This document shows, in pieces, positions 54,958 to 64,000 of a stretch of DNA of 64,000 nucleotides (positions within the stretch are counted from its first letter, which is position 1; the number at the start of each line of letters is the position of its first letter). A model generated the notes under the pieces. It saw only the letters and a program-made list of their open reading frames with translations. It was not told the DNA's origin and did no database searches. The translations under genes and the position numbers were made by a program. Source of the DNA: Brevibacterium siliguriense (GTDB taxonomy: Bacteria > Actinomycetota > Actinomycetes > Actinomycetales > Brevibacteriaceae); assembly GCF_900105315.1 (NCBI RefSeq), contig NZ_LT629766.1:62001-126000 (forward strand). Direction: 5' to 3'.

Positions 54958-55734
54958 ATGAGTGAACTCCAGCGTGCCTTCGACGCGCACCTGCACATCA
55001 TCGATCCGACACATCCGCTGATCGAGAACAACGGCTACCTGCCCGATCCGTTCACGGTCGCCGACTACCGCTCCAGGCTCAGGAGTCTGCCCGAGGTGGG
55101 AGTAGAGATCGCAGGTGGAGCCGTCGTGTCCGGCTCGTTCCAGGGCTTCGATCAGGGCTACCTCATCGAGGCCCTGCGTCAGCTCGGCGGCAGCTATGTC
55201 GGTGTCACTCAACTGCCGGATGAGACTACCGATGATCTGATCCGGCAGCTCGACGAAGCCGGCATCAAGGCACTGCGATTCAATATCGCCCGCGGCGGTT
55301 CGGCCGCCCTCGATGCCCTAGACAGCTTTGCCCGACGAGTCCATGACCTGGTCGGATGGCACGCCGAGCTCTATATCGATGCCAGCACCATCGATGCGGA
55401 CCTCGCCGACCGCATCGCCTCGCTGCCGGCGGTGAGCATCGACCACCTGGGCATGCACGAGGACGGACTGCCTACGCTGCTGCGCCTCGTCGAAGCCGGA
55501 GTGAAGGTCAAAGCGACCGGTTTCGGTCGTGTGGAACTCGACCCCACCGAGGTGGTCCGCCGCATCGTCGATACCGACCCGAATGCGCTGATGGTGGGCA
55601 CGGATCTGCCGTCGACGCGAGCACGCCGCCCCTTCGCCGATGCTGATTTCACGCTCCTCCGTCAGACGCTCACCCCTGCCGAGGCCGACGCCGTGTTCTA
55701 TTCCAACGCGGCGAAGTTCTACGGCATCGACTGA
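54958..55734 (+). CDS. Amidohydrolase 2 family protein (PDC hydrolase/lactonase-like)
   Basis: A 258-residue TIM-barrel metal-dependent hydrolase. FDAHLHIIDP near 9-18 gives the HxH metal pair, followed by GSFQGFDQGYLIEALRQLG, ALRFNIARGG, WHAELYIDAS, SIDHLGMH and LMVGTDLPSTRARRPFAD, where the late aspartate is catalytic. Relatives hydrolyse lactones such as 2-pyrone-4,6-dicarboxylate or decarboxylate aromatic acids. Substrate unknown. It is 48 bases after thiC and 35 before the PF09818 ATPase, so it may share transcripts with either. Confidence 0.87.
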   Translation: MSELQRAFDAHLHIIDPTHPLIENNGYLPDPFTVADYRSRLRSLPEVGVEIAGGAVVSGSFQGFDQGYLIEALRQLGGSYVGVTQLPDETTDDLIRQLDEAGIKALRFNIARGGSAALDALDSFARRVHDLVGWHAELYIDASTIDADLADRIASLPAVSIDHLGMHEDGLPTLLRLVEAGVKVKATGFGRVELDPTEVVRRIVDTDPNALMVGTDLPSTRARRPFADADFTLLRQTLTPAEADAVFYSNAAKFYGID

Positions 55735-55769
55735 GATCGCTGAGTAGGCTTTCATCTCCGCCCAGTAGC

Positions 55770-57560
55770 ATGAGTGAAATGAGTTCACGTCAGTCGAATC
55801 TCGCCTCCGCTCTGCACAACCTCGACGGCCGCAGCTACGGCAATCTCAAACAGATCCGCGGCCGCTACACCTTCGGACCGGCCACCGTGTTCATCGACCG
55901 AGTCCAAGCCGATCCGTTCGCCTCCCCGTCGAAGGTCCGGGTCCGAGTCGACCGTGCCGATGCGAAGTTTCCACTTGATCTCACCACCGAGCGTGCTGAT
56001 CGCATTGCTGCTTCCGACTACCTGTTGCGCTCCGGCAACGAGGTGCTCGCGAAACTCAATCAGCGCGCACTCATCCTCGGCCGTCCCGGGCAGGAGATCC
56101 TCGAGCGGACGAACATCCTCATCGACGACACCGGGTTCGAGGCACGACTGCTCGTCAATCTGCCTGCCCGCGGCCGCCGCATCCTCGGCTACCAGGCAGC
56201 GGACATCCTCACTCGCGATCTGCCCGAGTTTGCCGAACGGCTCTTCCTCTTCGAGCACTGGTCAGACGCGCGAGCAAACCAAGGTGGGAACGCTCACGCC
56301 CCATCGCCCCGGGGACTCACCGACCACGTCCAGCTGCACCGGGATCAGCTGGAACTTCGCAGCCACCTCGGCGAGGCGGAACTCATCGGCTTCGTCGGCA
56401 ACGGTGCGATTCTCCCGCGGACGTCCGGGGATTCGGACCTGCCGATGAAATCCTCTGATGCGGTTGCCTTCACCTCCCCTCCGGAACTCGAGCACACCAT
56501 CGATCTCTCGAGCGGCCGCAGCGTCAGCGGGATGGGCATCCCGCGCGGAGTCACCGTCATCGTCGGCGGCGGCTATCACGGGAAGTCGACGATTCTGCGC
56601 GCGCTCGAACGCGGCGTCTACCCGCATATCGCAGGCGACGGGCGCGAATGGGTCATCAGCGACCCGACTGCCACCTCCATTCGAGCCGAGGACGGTCGTG
56701 CCGTCACCGGCGACGACATCTCGGCGTTCATCAACAACCTACCTTCGGGCACTGACACGAGATCCTTCTCCACCACCAACGCCAGCGGATCGACCTCGCA
56801 AGCGGCCAGCCTCGTCGAAGCGATCGAAGCGGGTGCACAGACTCTGCTCATCGACGAGGACACCTCGGCGACGAACTTCATGATCCGCGACGAACGCATG
56901 CGTGCGCTCATCCCCGCCGAGCGGGAGCCGATCACACCGTTCGTCGACCGGGTACGCCCGCTGCTGACCAGGCAGGGTGTGTCCACGGTGCTCGTCGCCG
57001 GCGGATCGAGTGCGTTCTTCGAAGTCGCCGACCACGTCATCGCCCTCGACGCCTATGTGCCCAGCGAGGTCACGAATCAGGCGCACGAACTCGTCGGCGT
57101 CACCGCTGCCGACCTCGAGTCGGCTTCGCCCGACCTCGATCCCGTTGCTGAACCCGTCCGAGACACGGTCCCTGGTTCGGACTCCCCCACGTTCAGCGCC
57201 GCACCGCGTGTGCCGACGGCCAAGGCGCTGCGACCGGTGTCGAAGACGAAGACCGCTCGCGCGAAGGGGTCTGACAAGATCCAGTTCGGCCGCGACTTCA
57301 TCGATCTCATCGCCGTCGCTCAGCTCGTCGACACTCAGCAGGCTTCGGGAGTGGCCGAGGCCCTCGAATACCTCGCTGAGATCTTCGATGGGCGCACCGC
57401 CCTGACCGACGCTTTAACGGAAGTCGAGGACATGCTCGATGCACAGGGCCTCGACGGAATCACAGGACACCGCGACCATCCGGGTCATCTCACCCGGCCG
57501 CGTCGGCAGGAGATCGCCGCCGCACTCAACCGCTACCGCGGCCTGAACCTCGAACGCTGA
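55770..57560 (+). CDS. Predicted ATPase of the ABC class (PF09818/COG3044)
   Basis: The 596-residue cytoplasmic protein has the ABC_ATPase-family layout. The N-terminal domain (SNLASALHNLDGRSYGNLKQIRGRYTFGPATVFIDRVQADPFASPSKVRV) precedes a P-loop domain with GVTVIVGGGYHGKST near 259-273, SGSTSQAASLVEAIEAG in the signature region, and a Walker B LLIDEDTSATNFMIRDERM near 364-382. A spacer rich in Pro and Ser separates a C-terminal helical part. It is not a transporter subunit. The family's function is unknown; a nucleic-acid or stress role has been suggested from architecture only. It may be cotranscribed with the amidohydrolase. Confidence 0.88.
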   Translation: MSEMSSRQSNLASALHNLDGRSYGNLKQIRGRYTFGPATVFIDRVQADPFASPSKVRVRVDRADAKFPLDLTTERADRIAASDYLLRSGNEVLAKLNQRALILGRPGQEILERTNILIDDTGFEARLLVNLPARGRRILGYQAADILTRDLPEFAERLFLFEHWSDARANQGGNAHAPSPRGLTDHVQLHRDQLELRSHLGEAELIGFVGNGAILPRTSGDSDLPMKSSDAVAFTSPPELEHTIDLSSGRSVSGMGIPRGVTVIVGGGYHGKSTILRALERGVYPHIAGDGREWVISDPTATSIRAEDGRAVTGDDISAFINNLPSGTDTRSFSTTNASGSTSQAASLVEAIEAGAQTLLIDEDTSATNFMIRDERMRALIPAEREPITPFVDRVRPLLTRQGVSTVLVAGGSSAFFEVADHVIALDAYVPSEVTNQAHELVGVTAADLESASPDLDPVAEPVRDTVPGSDSPTFSAAPRVPTAKALRPVSKTKTARAKGSDKIQFGRDFIDLIAVAQLVDTQQASGVAEALEYLAEIFDGRTALTDALTEVEDMLDAQGLDGITGHRDHPGHLTRPRRQEIAAALNRYRGLNLER

Positions 57561-57606
57561 GGTCAGCCTCAAACGCTGAGCCGAACCGAGAGTACTGAGC
57601 CTCGCC

Positions 57607-60024
57607 CTACCTGCCCAGCAGCGCGACCAGCTCAGAGGCCGTGCCTACCGGCAGTGAACACGAGGTCCCGCGGCACACGATCGCCGTCCCCGCGGGGACT
57701 TCGACCTCCCGGCCGTTCGGCCCCGGCACCCCGGTCGAGGTCGTGAGCAGAGTGAGCGACGGATGCTTGGCAGCGATCCCCCTCAACGCCTCCTCAGCAG
57801 TGGCGACTCGCACGGGCGACAGGGCCCGCTCGGCCTGCCACAGCGCGTGGCCGCACCCGCGCGGAGCCTGACCGGCGAGGGCCCGATAGACACCGAGCAG
57901 CCGATCTCGGACCTCCAACAGCCGTTCGGTACCCAGCTCGGCTTCTTCACCCGAGGTCTCTGCCGCATCCGTTCCCGAACCTCCGGAAGTCCCAGCCTCG
58001 ACGCCGAGCTCGGCGAGCAGCAGCACCGCCTCGGCGGCCGCCGATCGTCCCGACGGCACGGTGTTGTCGACGGGGTCCGCGGACTTCACATCGATGATCC
58101 CGTCACCAAGCGAATCGACCGCGTCAAGCACCCCGTCCCCCCGTTCGGAGGTGAAGAGGTTGAGCATCGTCGCACTGAGGTCGACCAGATCATCCACCCT
58201 CACCAAGGCGACCCCATCCGACAGCTGCCGAACCGTGATCCCTGCGGTGATGAGTTGAGCCCAATCGGCGAGTCCGCCCTGACCGGGGCCGGCCACACCG
58301 TCGGTGAAGGAGCGCCGCACGTCGAATCCATCCGGTCCGGCTGCGTCCACCGACTCGGATGCTCCCACCCGCTCGAATCGGTCGTGCATCGCCTGCCAGA
58401 ACCGCACCGCGGTCTTCCCCCACTCAGCAGAAGGCACACCGGCGGACTTCGCGCCGACCGGTCTCGCACCCGCCGAATCCGCACCATCCAGGTCTCCACG
58501 GGCTGCCCCACCCGAATCATCAACATCGACGCCCTTATACAGGGCCGCCTCAGCGAGGGCCGTGATGGCCAGGGCATTCCATTCGGTGATGATCTTCTCG
58601 TCACGGGCCGGCTGCGAACGCCGAGCGCGCAGAGAGTCGAGCACCTCGCACTGACGCCTCGTGGCGTCGATGTCCCAAGGTGCCGGGTGCTCGGCATCGA
58701 AGGGCACATCTTCCATGCCGAGCCAGTCGATGATGCGCACAGCCGCAACCACCTGGCCCGACAGTTCGCCCCCAGCCGGAGAATCGACGAGCCCGAGCAG
58801 ACCAGCCTGCCCGGCCTCCGCGAATTCCTCGGGAGTGAAGACGTAGGCCGCGCCCTCTTCAGAGACTCCCGACGCATTGAGCGAATCCGCATCCAGTGCG
58901 GCAATGAACCCGTCGTCGGTCGACAGGTCGCTGATCAGGAAGTTCGCGGTATCTGCGATCTCACGTTCGGCCAGGACGAGCCATTTCGATCCCGGGTCGA
59001 GGGCACGTTCGACCTTCGCCCATGCGACGACGGCGCGCAGGTAGAGGGCGTTGTCGTAGAGCATCTTCTCGAAGTGCGGCACGAACCACTGCCGATCGAC
59101 GCTGTAGCGGGCGATCCCGCCGCGAATCTGGTCGCGCATGCCGCCGCTGGCGATCCGGGCGAGCGTCGACCGCACCGCGATGAGGCAGTCGAGTACGAGT
59201 TCTCCGGTCAGGTGGCCGTCGGCGCCGAGCCAGCCGAGCCGGCCTTCGGCTCTGACCCGATCCACCGGGTGCCCCTCGGCTGCTCCTCCGTTCGCCGAAG
59301 CGGCCCCACCGGTTCCCGGACTCGCCGAGGCGGTTCCGCCCAACCGCACGAACGCGGCCAAGAGCTGAAGGACGTTCATCATCGGCGGGAACTTCGGGGC
59401 TCCGCCGAACCCGCCCCACGCCGGATCGTAGGAATCGAGCAGCGCTGCGGCGGCGGAATCGAGTTCGTCGGGCGTCAGAGACTCGGCGGCCGCCTCGGCG
59501 GGGAGTGCGCTGGTCACGGCATCGGCCATTTCGGCCAGCCCGCGGTCCATCCGGGACGTCATCTGATTGACCTCGTCGCGGCGGTCCGTCCATGTCGCAG
59601 ACACGGCCGAGAGGACCTGCGTGAACGCGGGCAGATTGCCTCGCGGCGCGGACGGGAAGTAGGTGCCGGCGTAGAAGGGACTGCCGCTCGGGGTCGCGAA
59701 GATAGTCATCGGCCAGCCGCCTTGACCGGTCATCGCCTGCAGAGCGTTCATGTAATAGGCGTCGATGTCCGGCAGTTCCTCGCGGTCGATCTTCACGGGC
59801 ACGAACCGGTCGTTCATCAGCGCCGCGACCGCTTCGTCCTCGAAGGATTCGTGGGCCATGACGTGGCACCAATGGCAGGTGGAATAGCCGATCGAGATGA
59901 GTAGGGGGACGTCACGGCGGGCCGCCTCGGCGAGGGTTTCCTTCGTCCACATCCGCCAGTCCACGGGATTGTCGGCGTGCGCGCGCAGGTAGGGGCTTGT
60001 CGAGTCGGCGAGTTCGTTCGGCAT
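57607..60024 (-). CDS. Thioredoxin-fold / six-hairpin protein of the YyaL (DUF255) family
   Basis: The 805-residue protein opens with LADSTSPYLRAHADNPVDW and a thioredoxin-like domain whose redox motif is STCHWCHVMAHESFED near 48-63. QGGWPMTIFATPSGSPFYAGTYFP follows at about 111-133. The rest is an (alpha/alpha)6 glycosidase-like barrel, including HFEKMLYDNA. Two Gly/Ala/Ser-rich inserts (near 240-265 and 505-525) lengthen it beyond the usual 650-690 residues. Relatives include human SPATA20; the biochemical role is unsettled. No signal peptide. Transcribed alone and convergent with the ATPase gene. Confidence 0.88.
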   Translation of the reverse strand: MPNELADSTSPYLRAHADNPVDWRMWTKETLAEAARRDVPLLISIGYSTCHWCHVMAHESFEDEAVAALMNDRFVPVKIDREELPDIDAYYMNALQAMTGQGGWPMTIFATPSGSPFYAGTYFPSAPRGNLPAFTQVLSAVSATWTDRRDEVNQMTSRMDRGLAEMADAVTSALPAEAAAESLTPDELDSAAAALLDSYDPAWGGFGGAPKFPPMMNVLQLLAAFVRLGGTASASPGTGGAASANGGAAEGHPVDRVRAEGRLGWLGADGHLTGELVLDCLIAVRSTLARIASGGMRDQIRGGIARYSVDRQWFVPHFEKMLYDNALYLRAVVAWAKVERALDPGSKWLVLAEREIADTANFLISDLSTDDGFIAALDADSLNASGVSEEGAAYVFTPEEFAEAGQAGLLGLVDSPAGGELSGQVVAAVRIIDWLGMEDVPFDAEHPAPWDIDATRRQCEVLDSLRARRSQPARDEKIITEWNALAITALAEAALYKGVDVDDSGGAARGDLDGADSAGARPVGAKSAGVPSAEWGKTAVRFWQAMHDRFERVGASESVDAAGPDGFDVRRSFTDGVAGPGQGGLADWAQLITAGITVRQLSDGVALVRVDDLVDLSATMLNLFTSERGDGVLDAVDSLGDGIIDVKSADPVDNTVPSGRSAAAEAVLLLAELGVEAGTSGGSGTDAAETSGEEAELGTERLLEVRDRLLGVYRALAGQAPRGCGHALWQAERALSPVRVATAEEALRGIAAKHPSLTLLTTSTGVPGPNGREVEVPAGTAIVCRGTSCSLPVGTASELVALLGR

Positions 60025-60112
60025 GCCCCCAGCGTCTCACTTCGGGCGGTCACGTGCGAGACTCTCTTCCCGGAATCGACAAGGAAGCTGGTTTTTATGG
60101 GAGCATAGGGCC

Positions 60113-61111
60113 ATGACCAACGCACCGAACCCCGAGACCCGCGACCCGAGAATCGGCCTCGACGCCCGCAGGATGGCCATCACCGTCGTTGCCGCCATCG
60201 TCGTCCTCGTCACGTGGATCGCCGCCGGACTCGTCGAGGTCATGACGCAGGACTCTTATGTGTCGTCCCCGGGACCGAGCCTCCTGCACCTGGCACTCAT
60301 CGCCGTTTCCGGCGCCGCCGCGATCACCATCGGCCGAGGCCTCCGCTCGATCCCACGCAGCGTGTTCATCGTCGTGACTGCAGTCCTCTGCGCCGTCGAA
60401 GCGTTGAAGTCGATCTTCACCATCGACACGTACAGCACGAGTGCCGGCGACCTGGCCGACGGGTCCACGCTCCCCTCGGTGCTCGGCATCCTGAATCTCA
60501 TCGTGGCGATGGTCTTCCCGATCACCGTGGCCCTCGCCCTGGCCGCGGGCACGGCCCGCCTCGTCCCCGTCGCCGAGGCGGCCGCCCCCACCGCCCTCCG
60601 CCGCCGTTCGCGTACCGCCGCCACCGGGTTGTTCGCTGCGGCCGGGATCATGATCCTCGTCTGGCTGCTGCGCACCCTGTTCGTCGAGGTCATGTTCTTC
60701 CTCGAATACGGTGATGTGTTCACTGCTCTTGGCGCCGCCGTGGGATTCATCTCCGCGATCTTCGCCCTGCGGGTCATCGCCGAATCCCGGTCACTGCCGA
60801 CCGATGCACCCGCAGTCGGTTCGTCTCCCGCCGGCACCACACCCCGGTCTGCTCGCACTCTGGCCTTCGTCGTCATCGCCTGCGGACTGTTCCTGTGCAT
60901 GACATCGACCGTGCTGGCGGTCGGCTACCCAGCGAACTTCACTCTGGGATACCCGGGTTGGGTCGTGAGCGTGTTCGACCTTGCCCTCGGCAGCCTCGTG
61001 CTCGCAGTCCGGACACTCAGCTGCGCCCCGACCGACGACGCTGCCCGAACCGGCGACGAGGAGATCGACATGCCCCATGACCACGCGATGCACCGGCCTG
61101 CCCACGACTGA
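60113..61111 (+). CDS. Multi-pass membrane protein, function unknown
   Basis: From ATG 60113 (GGGAGCATAGGG upstream) the protein has 332 residues and about eight hydrophobic segments: 21-43, 57-74, 83-101, 129-153, 174-193, 200-221, 253-275 and 282-303. It ends in a histidine- and acid-rich tail (DMPHDHAMHRPAHD) that could bind metal. I see no transporter or enzyme motif. It lies between the YyaL-like and glycerophosphodiesterase genes, with opposite orientation to both. Confidence 0.7.
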   Translation: MTNAPNPETRDPRIGLDARRMAITVVAAIVVLVTWIAAGLVEVMTQDSYVSSPGPSLLHLALIAVSGAAAITIGRGLRSIPRSVFIVVTAVLCAVEALKSIFTIDTYSTSAGDLADGSTLPSVLGILNLIVAMVFPITVALALAAGTARLVPVAEAAAPTALRRRSRTAATGLFAAAGIMILVWLLRTLFVEVMFFLEYGDVFTALGAAVGFISAIFALRVIAESRSLPTDAPAVGSSPAGTTPRSARTLAFVVIACGLFLCMTSTVLAVGYPANFTLGYPGWVVSVFDLALGSLVLAVRTLSCAPTDDAARTGDEEIDMPHDHAMHRPAHD

Positions 61112-61137
61112 GCCGACGCCGGGCCCACCCTCAGCCC

Positions 61138-61998
61138 CTATAGGGCTTCGACAACCTCGACGAGGCGGTCGGGGGTGTTGGTGATGATGCCATCGGCGCC
61201 GGCGTCGATGGCCCGTTCCATCTCACCGAGGTCGTCGACGGTCCACACCAGGCTCGTCATCCCGAGCTCGTGGATGGCGGTGAGGAAGTCCTCGTCAGCG
61301 GCGCAGAATTCGGGGTTGATCTGGTCGACCCATTCGGCGAAGTCCTGGAGTTCGTCCGGGCACGGACGACCGAGCACACCAACCGGGATCTCGGGGGCGA
61401 GCCCGTGGAACTCTTCGACGAACGCCCAGTTCGCGGACTGGACGACGAGCATGCCTGCGGCCAGAGCCCGGTCGAGATAGTTCGGCAGGGCGCGCAGTGC
61501 GGTCACGATCGCTTCGGCGATTCCGGGATAGATCTCGGGATGCTTGACCTCGAGCAGCAGACCGGTGCGAGTGTCGTGAGCGAGGGTGAGCACCTCGGCG
61601 AGGCGGGGCACGCGGACGCCGGAGAATTCCTCACCTTTCCAGCTTCCGGCATCGAGCGTGGCGATCTGGGCGGAGTTCATGCCGGCGATGCTGCGGTCTT
61701 CGCGATTCGGGTACAGAGCGCGGACGTCGGTGGTGCGATCGACGGTGGTGTCGTGCATGATCACGAGCTCACCGTCGGCACTCATGTGGACGTCGGTTTC
61801 GATCATGTCCGCGCCCTGATCGATGCCGGCGATGAACGCGGGGATCGTGTTCTCCGGCCATTCGGCAGACGCACCTCGGTGTGCGATGACCAGGGGCGGG
61901 ACTCGAACTCGCGCAGGGTCGACCTCAGCATCTGCAGCGCCGATGCTGAGGTCGCGGGGCGAGGGAGTGAAGGTGGGGGTGGCGAGGGTGATGGGCAT
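61138..61998 (-). CDS. Glycerophosphodiester phosphodiesterase
   Basis: From ATG 61998 (GGAGGAG upstream) the protein has 286 residues. The GDPD domain starts with VIAHRGASAEWPENTIPAFIAGIDQGADMIETDVHMSADGELVIMHD near 38-84, containing the catalytic His pair and metal-binding Glu and Asp. It continues with LLLEVKHP and WTVDDLGEMERAIDAGADGIITNTPDRL. It hydrolyses glycerophosphodiesters to glycerol 3-phosphate and an alcohol. No signal peptide is evident, so it is probably cytoplasmic. A longer upstream frame to 62232 is rejected because it lacks a ribosome site and family similarity. Confidence 0.92.
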   Translation of the reverse strand: MPITLATPTFTPSPRDLSIGAADAEVDPARVRVPPLVIAHRGASAEWPENTIPAFIAGIDQGADMIETDVHMSADGELVIMHDTTVDRTTDVRALYPNREDRSIAGMNSAQIATLDAGSWKGEEFSGVRVPRLAEVLTLAHDTRTGLLLEVKHPEIYPGIAEAIVTALRALPNYLDRALAAGMLVVQSANWAFVEEFHGLAPEIPVGVLGRPCPDELQDFAEWVDQINPEFCAADEDFLTAIHELGMTSLVWTVDDLGEMERAIDAGADGIITNTPDRLVEVVEAL

Positions 61999-62337
61999 TT
62001 CAGAACTCCTCCACGGAGACTGCGGGTGGCGTTCGGACGTCGGAGCCAGCTGCTGCGCAGTGACCGAACGATGAAGTACTAGGCCGCCCAGATTAGGCGG
62101 CCCGAGCAAGTTCCGGATGATGCGAGAGTGGACGGAACATGAATCCTGACGGTGTCGACACTGGCTATCACCTGGGCCGGCGCTGACTCGGCCGCAACGG
62201 ACTAGCGGCCTCCGGGCAGGGGGCACTGCCACAACACCGGTAGCGGAGGTGGCAGACTGGAGTTAACCACGGACGGAGTTCTCGCGTTCCGCACCTCCGA
62301 TCCTCTCCAGCACGATTGCCGAAGGAGGCGCAGTTCG
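61999..62337. other. 339-base divergent intergenic region
   Basis: The gap between the phosphodiesterase and AGCS symporter genes. A short hairpin (GGCCGCC at 62082-62088 with GGCGGCC at 62096-62102) lies in the phosphodiesterase leader. I looked for a glycine riboswitch before the AGCS gene, since some are so controlled, and could not find its conserved core. No gene is seen. Confidence 0.45.
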
Positions 62338-63831
62338 ATGGAGTTGCTCCAAAGTGTGTTTGACAGTGTCAGCGGAGTGTCGTCATACGTCCTCGTCGCT
62401 GTTCTCATCCCCACAGGTCTGTATTTCACCATCCGCACGGGCATCGTTCAGGTCCGCCTGCTGCCCGAGATGTTCCGCACGCTCGTCGAGCCGGGCGGAC
62501 GGGATTCCGAGGGCAACAGGAATATCTCCCCGTTCCGCGCCTTCTCAATCTCCGCGGCCTCGCGCGTGGGAACGGCGAACATCGCCGGTGTCGCTTTGGC
62601 GATCTCGCTCGGTGGCCCGGGCGCAATGTTCTGGATGTGGCTGACGGCGATCGTCGGCGGAGCCACGGCCTTCGCCGAGTCAGCCCTCGGCCAGCTGTAC
62701 AAGCTCAAGGACGGCCCGAACTTCCGCGGCGGTCCCGCGTACTACATCAAGCACGGGCTGAACATGAAGTGGCTCGGATTGGTCTTCGCCGTGATCGTCG
62801 CCATCACCTACGGCATCGTGTTCAATTCGGTGCAGTCGAATTCGATCGTCGACGCCGTCGGGGCATCATTCGGAGTCGAGAGTTCGAACGGCGTCTTCGC
62901 TGCCGTGGCCGGTGCGATCATCGCCGTCGCCGCCTTCGCGATCTTCGCAGGCGGCGCCAAGCGCATCTCGAACATCTCGGCCTATCTGGTGCCGATCATG
63001 GCCGGCCTCTACCTCATCGTCGGCATCATCGTCGTGGTGATGAACATCGGTGCCGTGCCGTCGATGATCGCGACGATCATCACCGACGCGTTCAGCATGG
63101 ATTCGATCGCCGGCGGAACGCTGGGATCGATCATGCTCATCGGTGTTCAGCGCGGCTTGTTCTCCAATGAAGCCGGTATCGGTTCAGTGCCGAACGCGGC
63201 GGCCACCGCATCGGCGTCGCACCCGGCCAAGCAGGGCTTCGTGCAGGCACTGGGTGTGTACTTCGATACGATCCTCGTCTGCTCTATCACCGCGTTCATC
63301 ATCCTGCTGTCGAACCCGGAGTACGGCAGCTCCGCCGAGGGCATCCAGCTCACGCAGACGGCGCTGAGCGGTCAGCTCGGACAGTGGGCGATCCACTTCC
63401 TTACACTGGCGATCTTCCTCTTCGCGTTCTCGTCGATCCTCGGCAACTACTACTACGGCGAGGCGAACATCGAGCACCTGACGACGAACCGCGTCGCATT
63501 GCGGGTGTATCAGGTCATCGTCATGCTCGCCGTGTTCATCGGCGCGATCGCAGCCCTCGACCTGGTCTGGACTGCAGCGGACATCTTCATGGCGATCATG
63601 GCGCTCATCAACCTCTTCGCCCTGCTGATGCTCTCGCCACTGGTGTTCTCGCTGCTGAAGAACTACCAGCAGCAGCGCCGAGACGGCTTCGAACCGATCT
63701 TCCGCCGCGGCGATCTGCCCACGTTCAAGCGCATCAACACCGAGGTCGACGCCTGGGACGGCACCGACGAGGTGACCACTGCGAAGTTCTGGCAGGACCG
63801 CGGGAAGAAGGTCCGTCCCGACAACGAGTGA
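62338..63831 (+). CDS. Alanine/glycine:cation symporter (AGCS family)
   Basis: The 497-residue protein has about 11 membrane segments and AGCS hallmarks: LIPTGLYFTIRTGIVQVRLLPEMFR near 22-47, FSISAASRVGTANIAGVALAISLGGPGAMFWMW near 69-101, GGPAYYIKHGLN near 131, and RGLFSNEAGIGSVPNAAATA near 271-290. It imports alanine or glycine with Na+. The ATG at 62338 is preceded by GAAGGAGG. An intrinsic terminator follows at 63862-63890, so it is a single-gene unit. Confidence 0.94.
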   Translation: MELLQSVFDSVSGVSSYVLVAVLIPTGLYFTIRTGIVQVRLLPEMFRTLVEPGGRDSEGNRNISPFRAFSISAASRVGTANIAGVALAISLGGPGAMFWMWLTAIVGGATAFAESALGQLYKLKDGPNFRGGPAYYIKHGLNMKWLGLVFAVIVAITYGIVFNSVQSNSIVDAVGASFGVESSNGVFAAVAGAIIAVAAFAIFAGGAKRISNISAYLVPIMAGLYLIVGIIVVVMNIGAVPSMIATIITDAFSMDSIAGGTLGSIMLIGVQRGLFSNEAGIGSVPNAAATASASHPAKQGFVQALGVYFDTILVCSITAFIILLSNPEYGSSAEGIQLTQTALSGQLGQWAIHFLTLAIFLFAFSSILGNYYYGEANIEHLTTNRVALRVYQVIVMLAVFIGAIAALDLVWTAADIFMAIMALINLFALLMLSPLVFSLLKNYQQQRRDGFEPIFRRGDLPTFKRINTEVDAWDGTDEVTTAKFWQDRGKKVRPDNE

Positions 63832-63861
63832 TTCCGCGATCATTCTGGATTCACAGACACT

Positions 63862-63890
63862 TCGGGCGCTCCCTTCACCGGAGCGCCCGA
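63862..63890 (+). terminator. Intrinsic terminator after the AGCS symporter gene
   Basis: TCGGGCGCTCC (63862-63872) and GGAGCGCCCGA (63880-63890) form an 11-bp stem around CTTCACC, followed by a T-rich TGTGTTTTCATT. Confidence 0.88.
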
Positions 63891-63945
63891 TGTGTTTTCA
63901 TTCCCCAGAATCCAGAAACAGTCCCCTGCCCCGGAGGAGGTACCG

Positions 63946-64000
63946 ATGAGTATCGACCGCGCTGAGTTGGCGAACGCCCTCGCCGAGGCGACCGGCTGGT
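63946..64000 (+). CDS. Start of a gene cut by the window edge
   Basis: ATG 63946 follows GGAGGAGGTACCG, a strong ribosome site, and opens a frame of 18 codons (MSIDRAELANALAEATGW) to the edge. Too little remains to name it. Codons 10-14 contain the iterated motif in coding form (CTCGCCGAGGCG, reading LAEA). Confidence 0.65.
   Translation, partial: MSIDRAELANALAEATGW

Noticed and set aside
57763..59904. A 713-codon open frame antisense to the YyaL-like gene
   Set aside because: The sense strand carries the STCHWCHV thioredoxin motif and a full family-length protein. The antisense frame is a composition artefact.
62170..62337. Glycine riboswitch upstream of the AGCS symporter gene
   Set aside because: Expected from some relatives, but the conserved core and paired helices could not be found.

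Overview
The window is high-GC DNA with dense genes, GTG and TTG starts, short intergenic gaps and many 4-base ATGA overlaps, as in an actinobacterium. The gene set (Kdp potassium system, TPP-riboswitch-controlled thiC, LytR-CpsA-Psr protein, TagGH-like exporter, many amino-acid and peptide genes, M13 and M18 peptidases, AGCS symporter) fits Brevibacterium or a close relative. That assignment is inference from gene content and composition; no rRNA or tRNA is present to confirm it.

Layout. 1-6.3 kb: a five-gene minus-strand operon for taking up and cleaving an amino-acid-like compound (M20 amidohydrolase, MHS symporter, ornithine-cyclodeaminase-like protein, YtcJ-type amidohydrolase, BrnQ carrier), diverging from a double-length Lrp/AsnC regulator at 6.5 kb. 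7.7-9.4 kb: TagH/TagG-like polysaccharide exporter. 9.4-13.3 kb: a frameshifted FAD oxidoreductase, a PPOX-fold stress protein, a rhodanese and a membrane-anchored protein with an internal duplication. 13.4-14.7 kb: a visibly AT-richer solitary gene with a possible PD-(D/E)XK nuclease N-terminus, the best candidate for a laterally acquired defence-like gene. 14.8-23.3 kb: drug-type MFS exporter with glutaminase, phosphoglucomutase, LCP cell-wall protein, a second MFS protein. 23.6-24.4 kb: XRE regulator plus membrane-protein module, flanked by two related terminators. 24.9-31.3 kb: D-lactate dehydrogenase, MFS/GntR pair, two CNNM/CBS proteins. 31.6-33.1 kb: a complete IS3-family (IS150-like) element. 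33.1-40.9 kb: kdpABC-kdpDE. 41.1-47.7 kb: solitary FrdA-like flavoprotein with divergent LysR regulator, luciferase-like monooxygenase, PQQ-type sugar dehydrogenase lipoprotein, CopC-like protein and low-molecular-weight tyrosine phosphatase. 47.8-64 kb: M13 peptidase, DUF1684 protein, M18 aminopeptidase, TPP riboswitch and thiC, amidohydrolase plus PF09818 ATPase, YyaL/DUF255 protein, membrane protein, glycerophosphodiesterase, AGCS symporter, and the start of one more gene.

Two genome-scale signals are the most unusual content. First, five copies of a near-perfect ~56-62 bp palindrome lie between 26.7 and 49.8 kb, each within a few bases of a stop codon, with compensatory stem changes. The IS3-family element sits at the apex of one copy with a 3-bp CGC duplication, as palindrome-seeking IS1397 does in E. 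coli REP sequences. Second, a 14-bp oriented near-palindrome, CCGCCTCGGCGAGG, recurs dozens of times, including at least six intergenic sites, so codon usage alone does not explain it.
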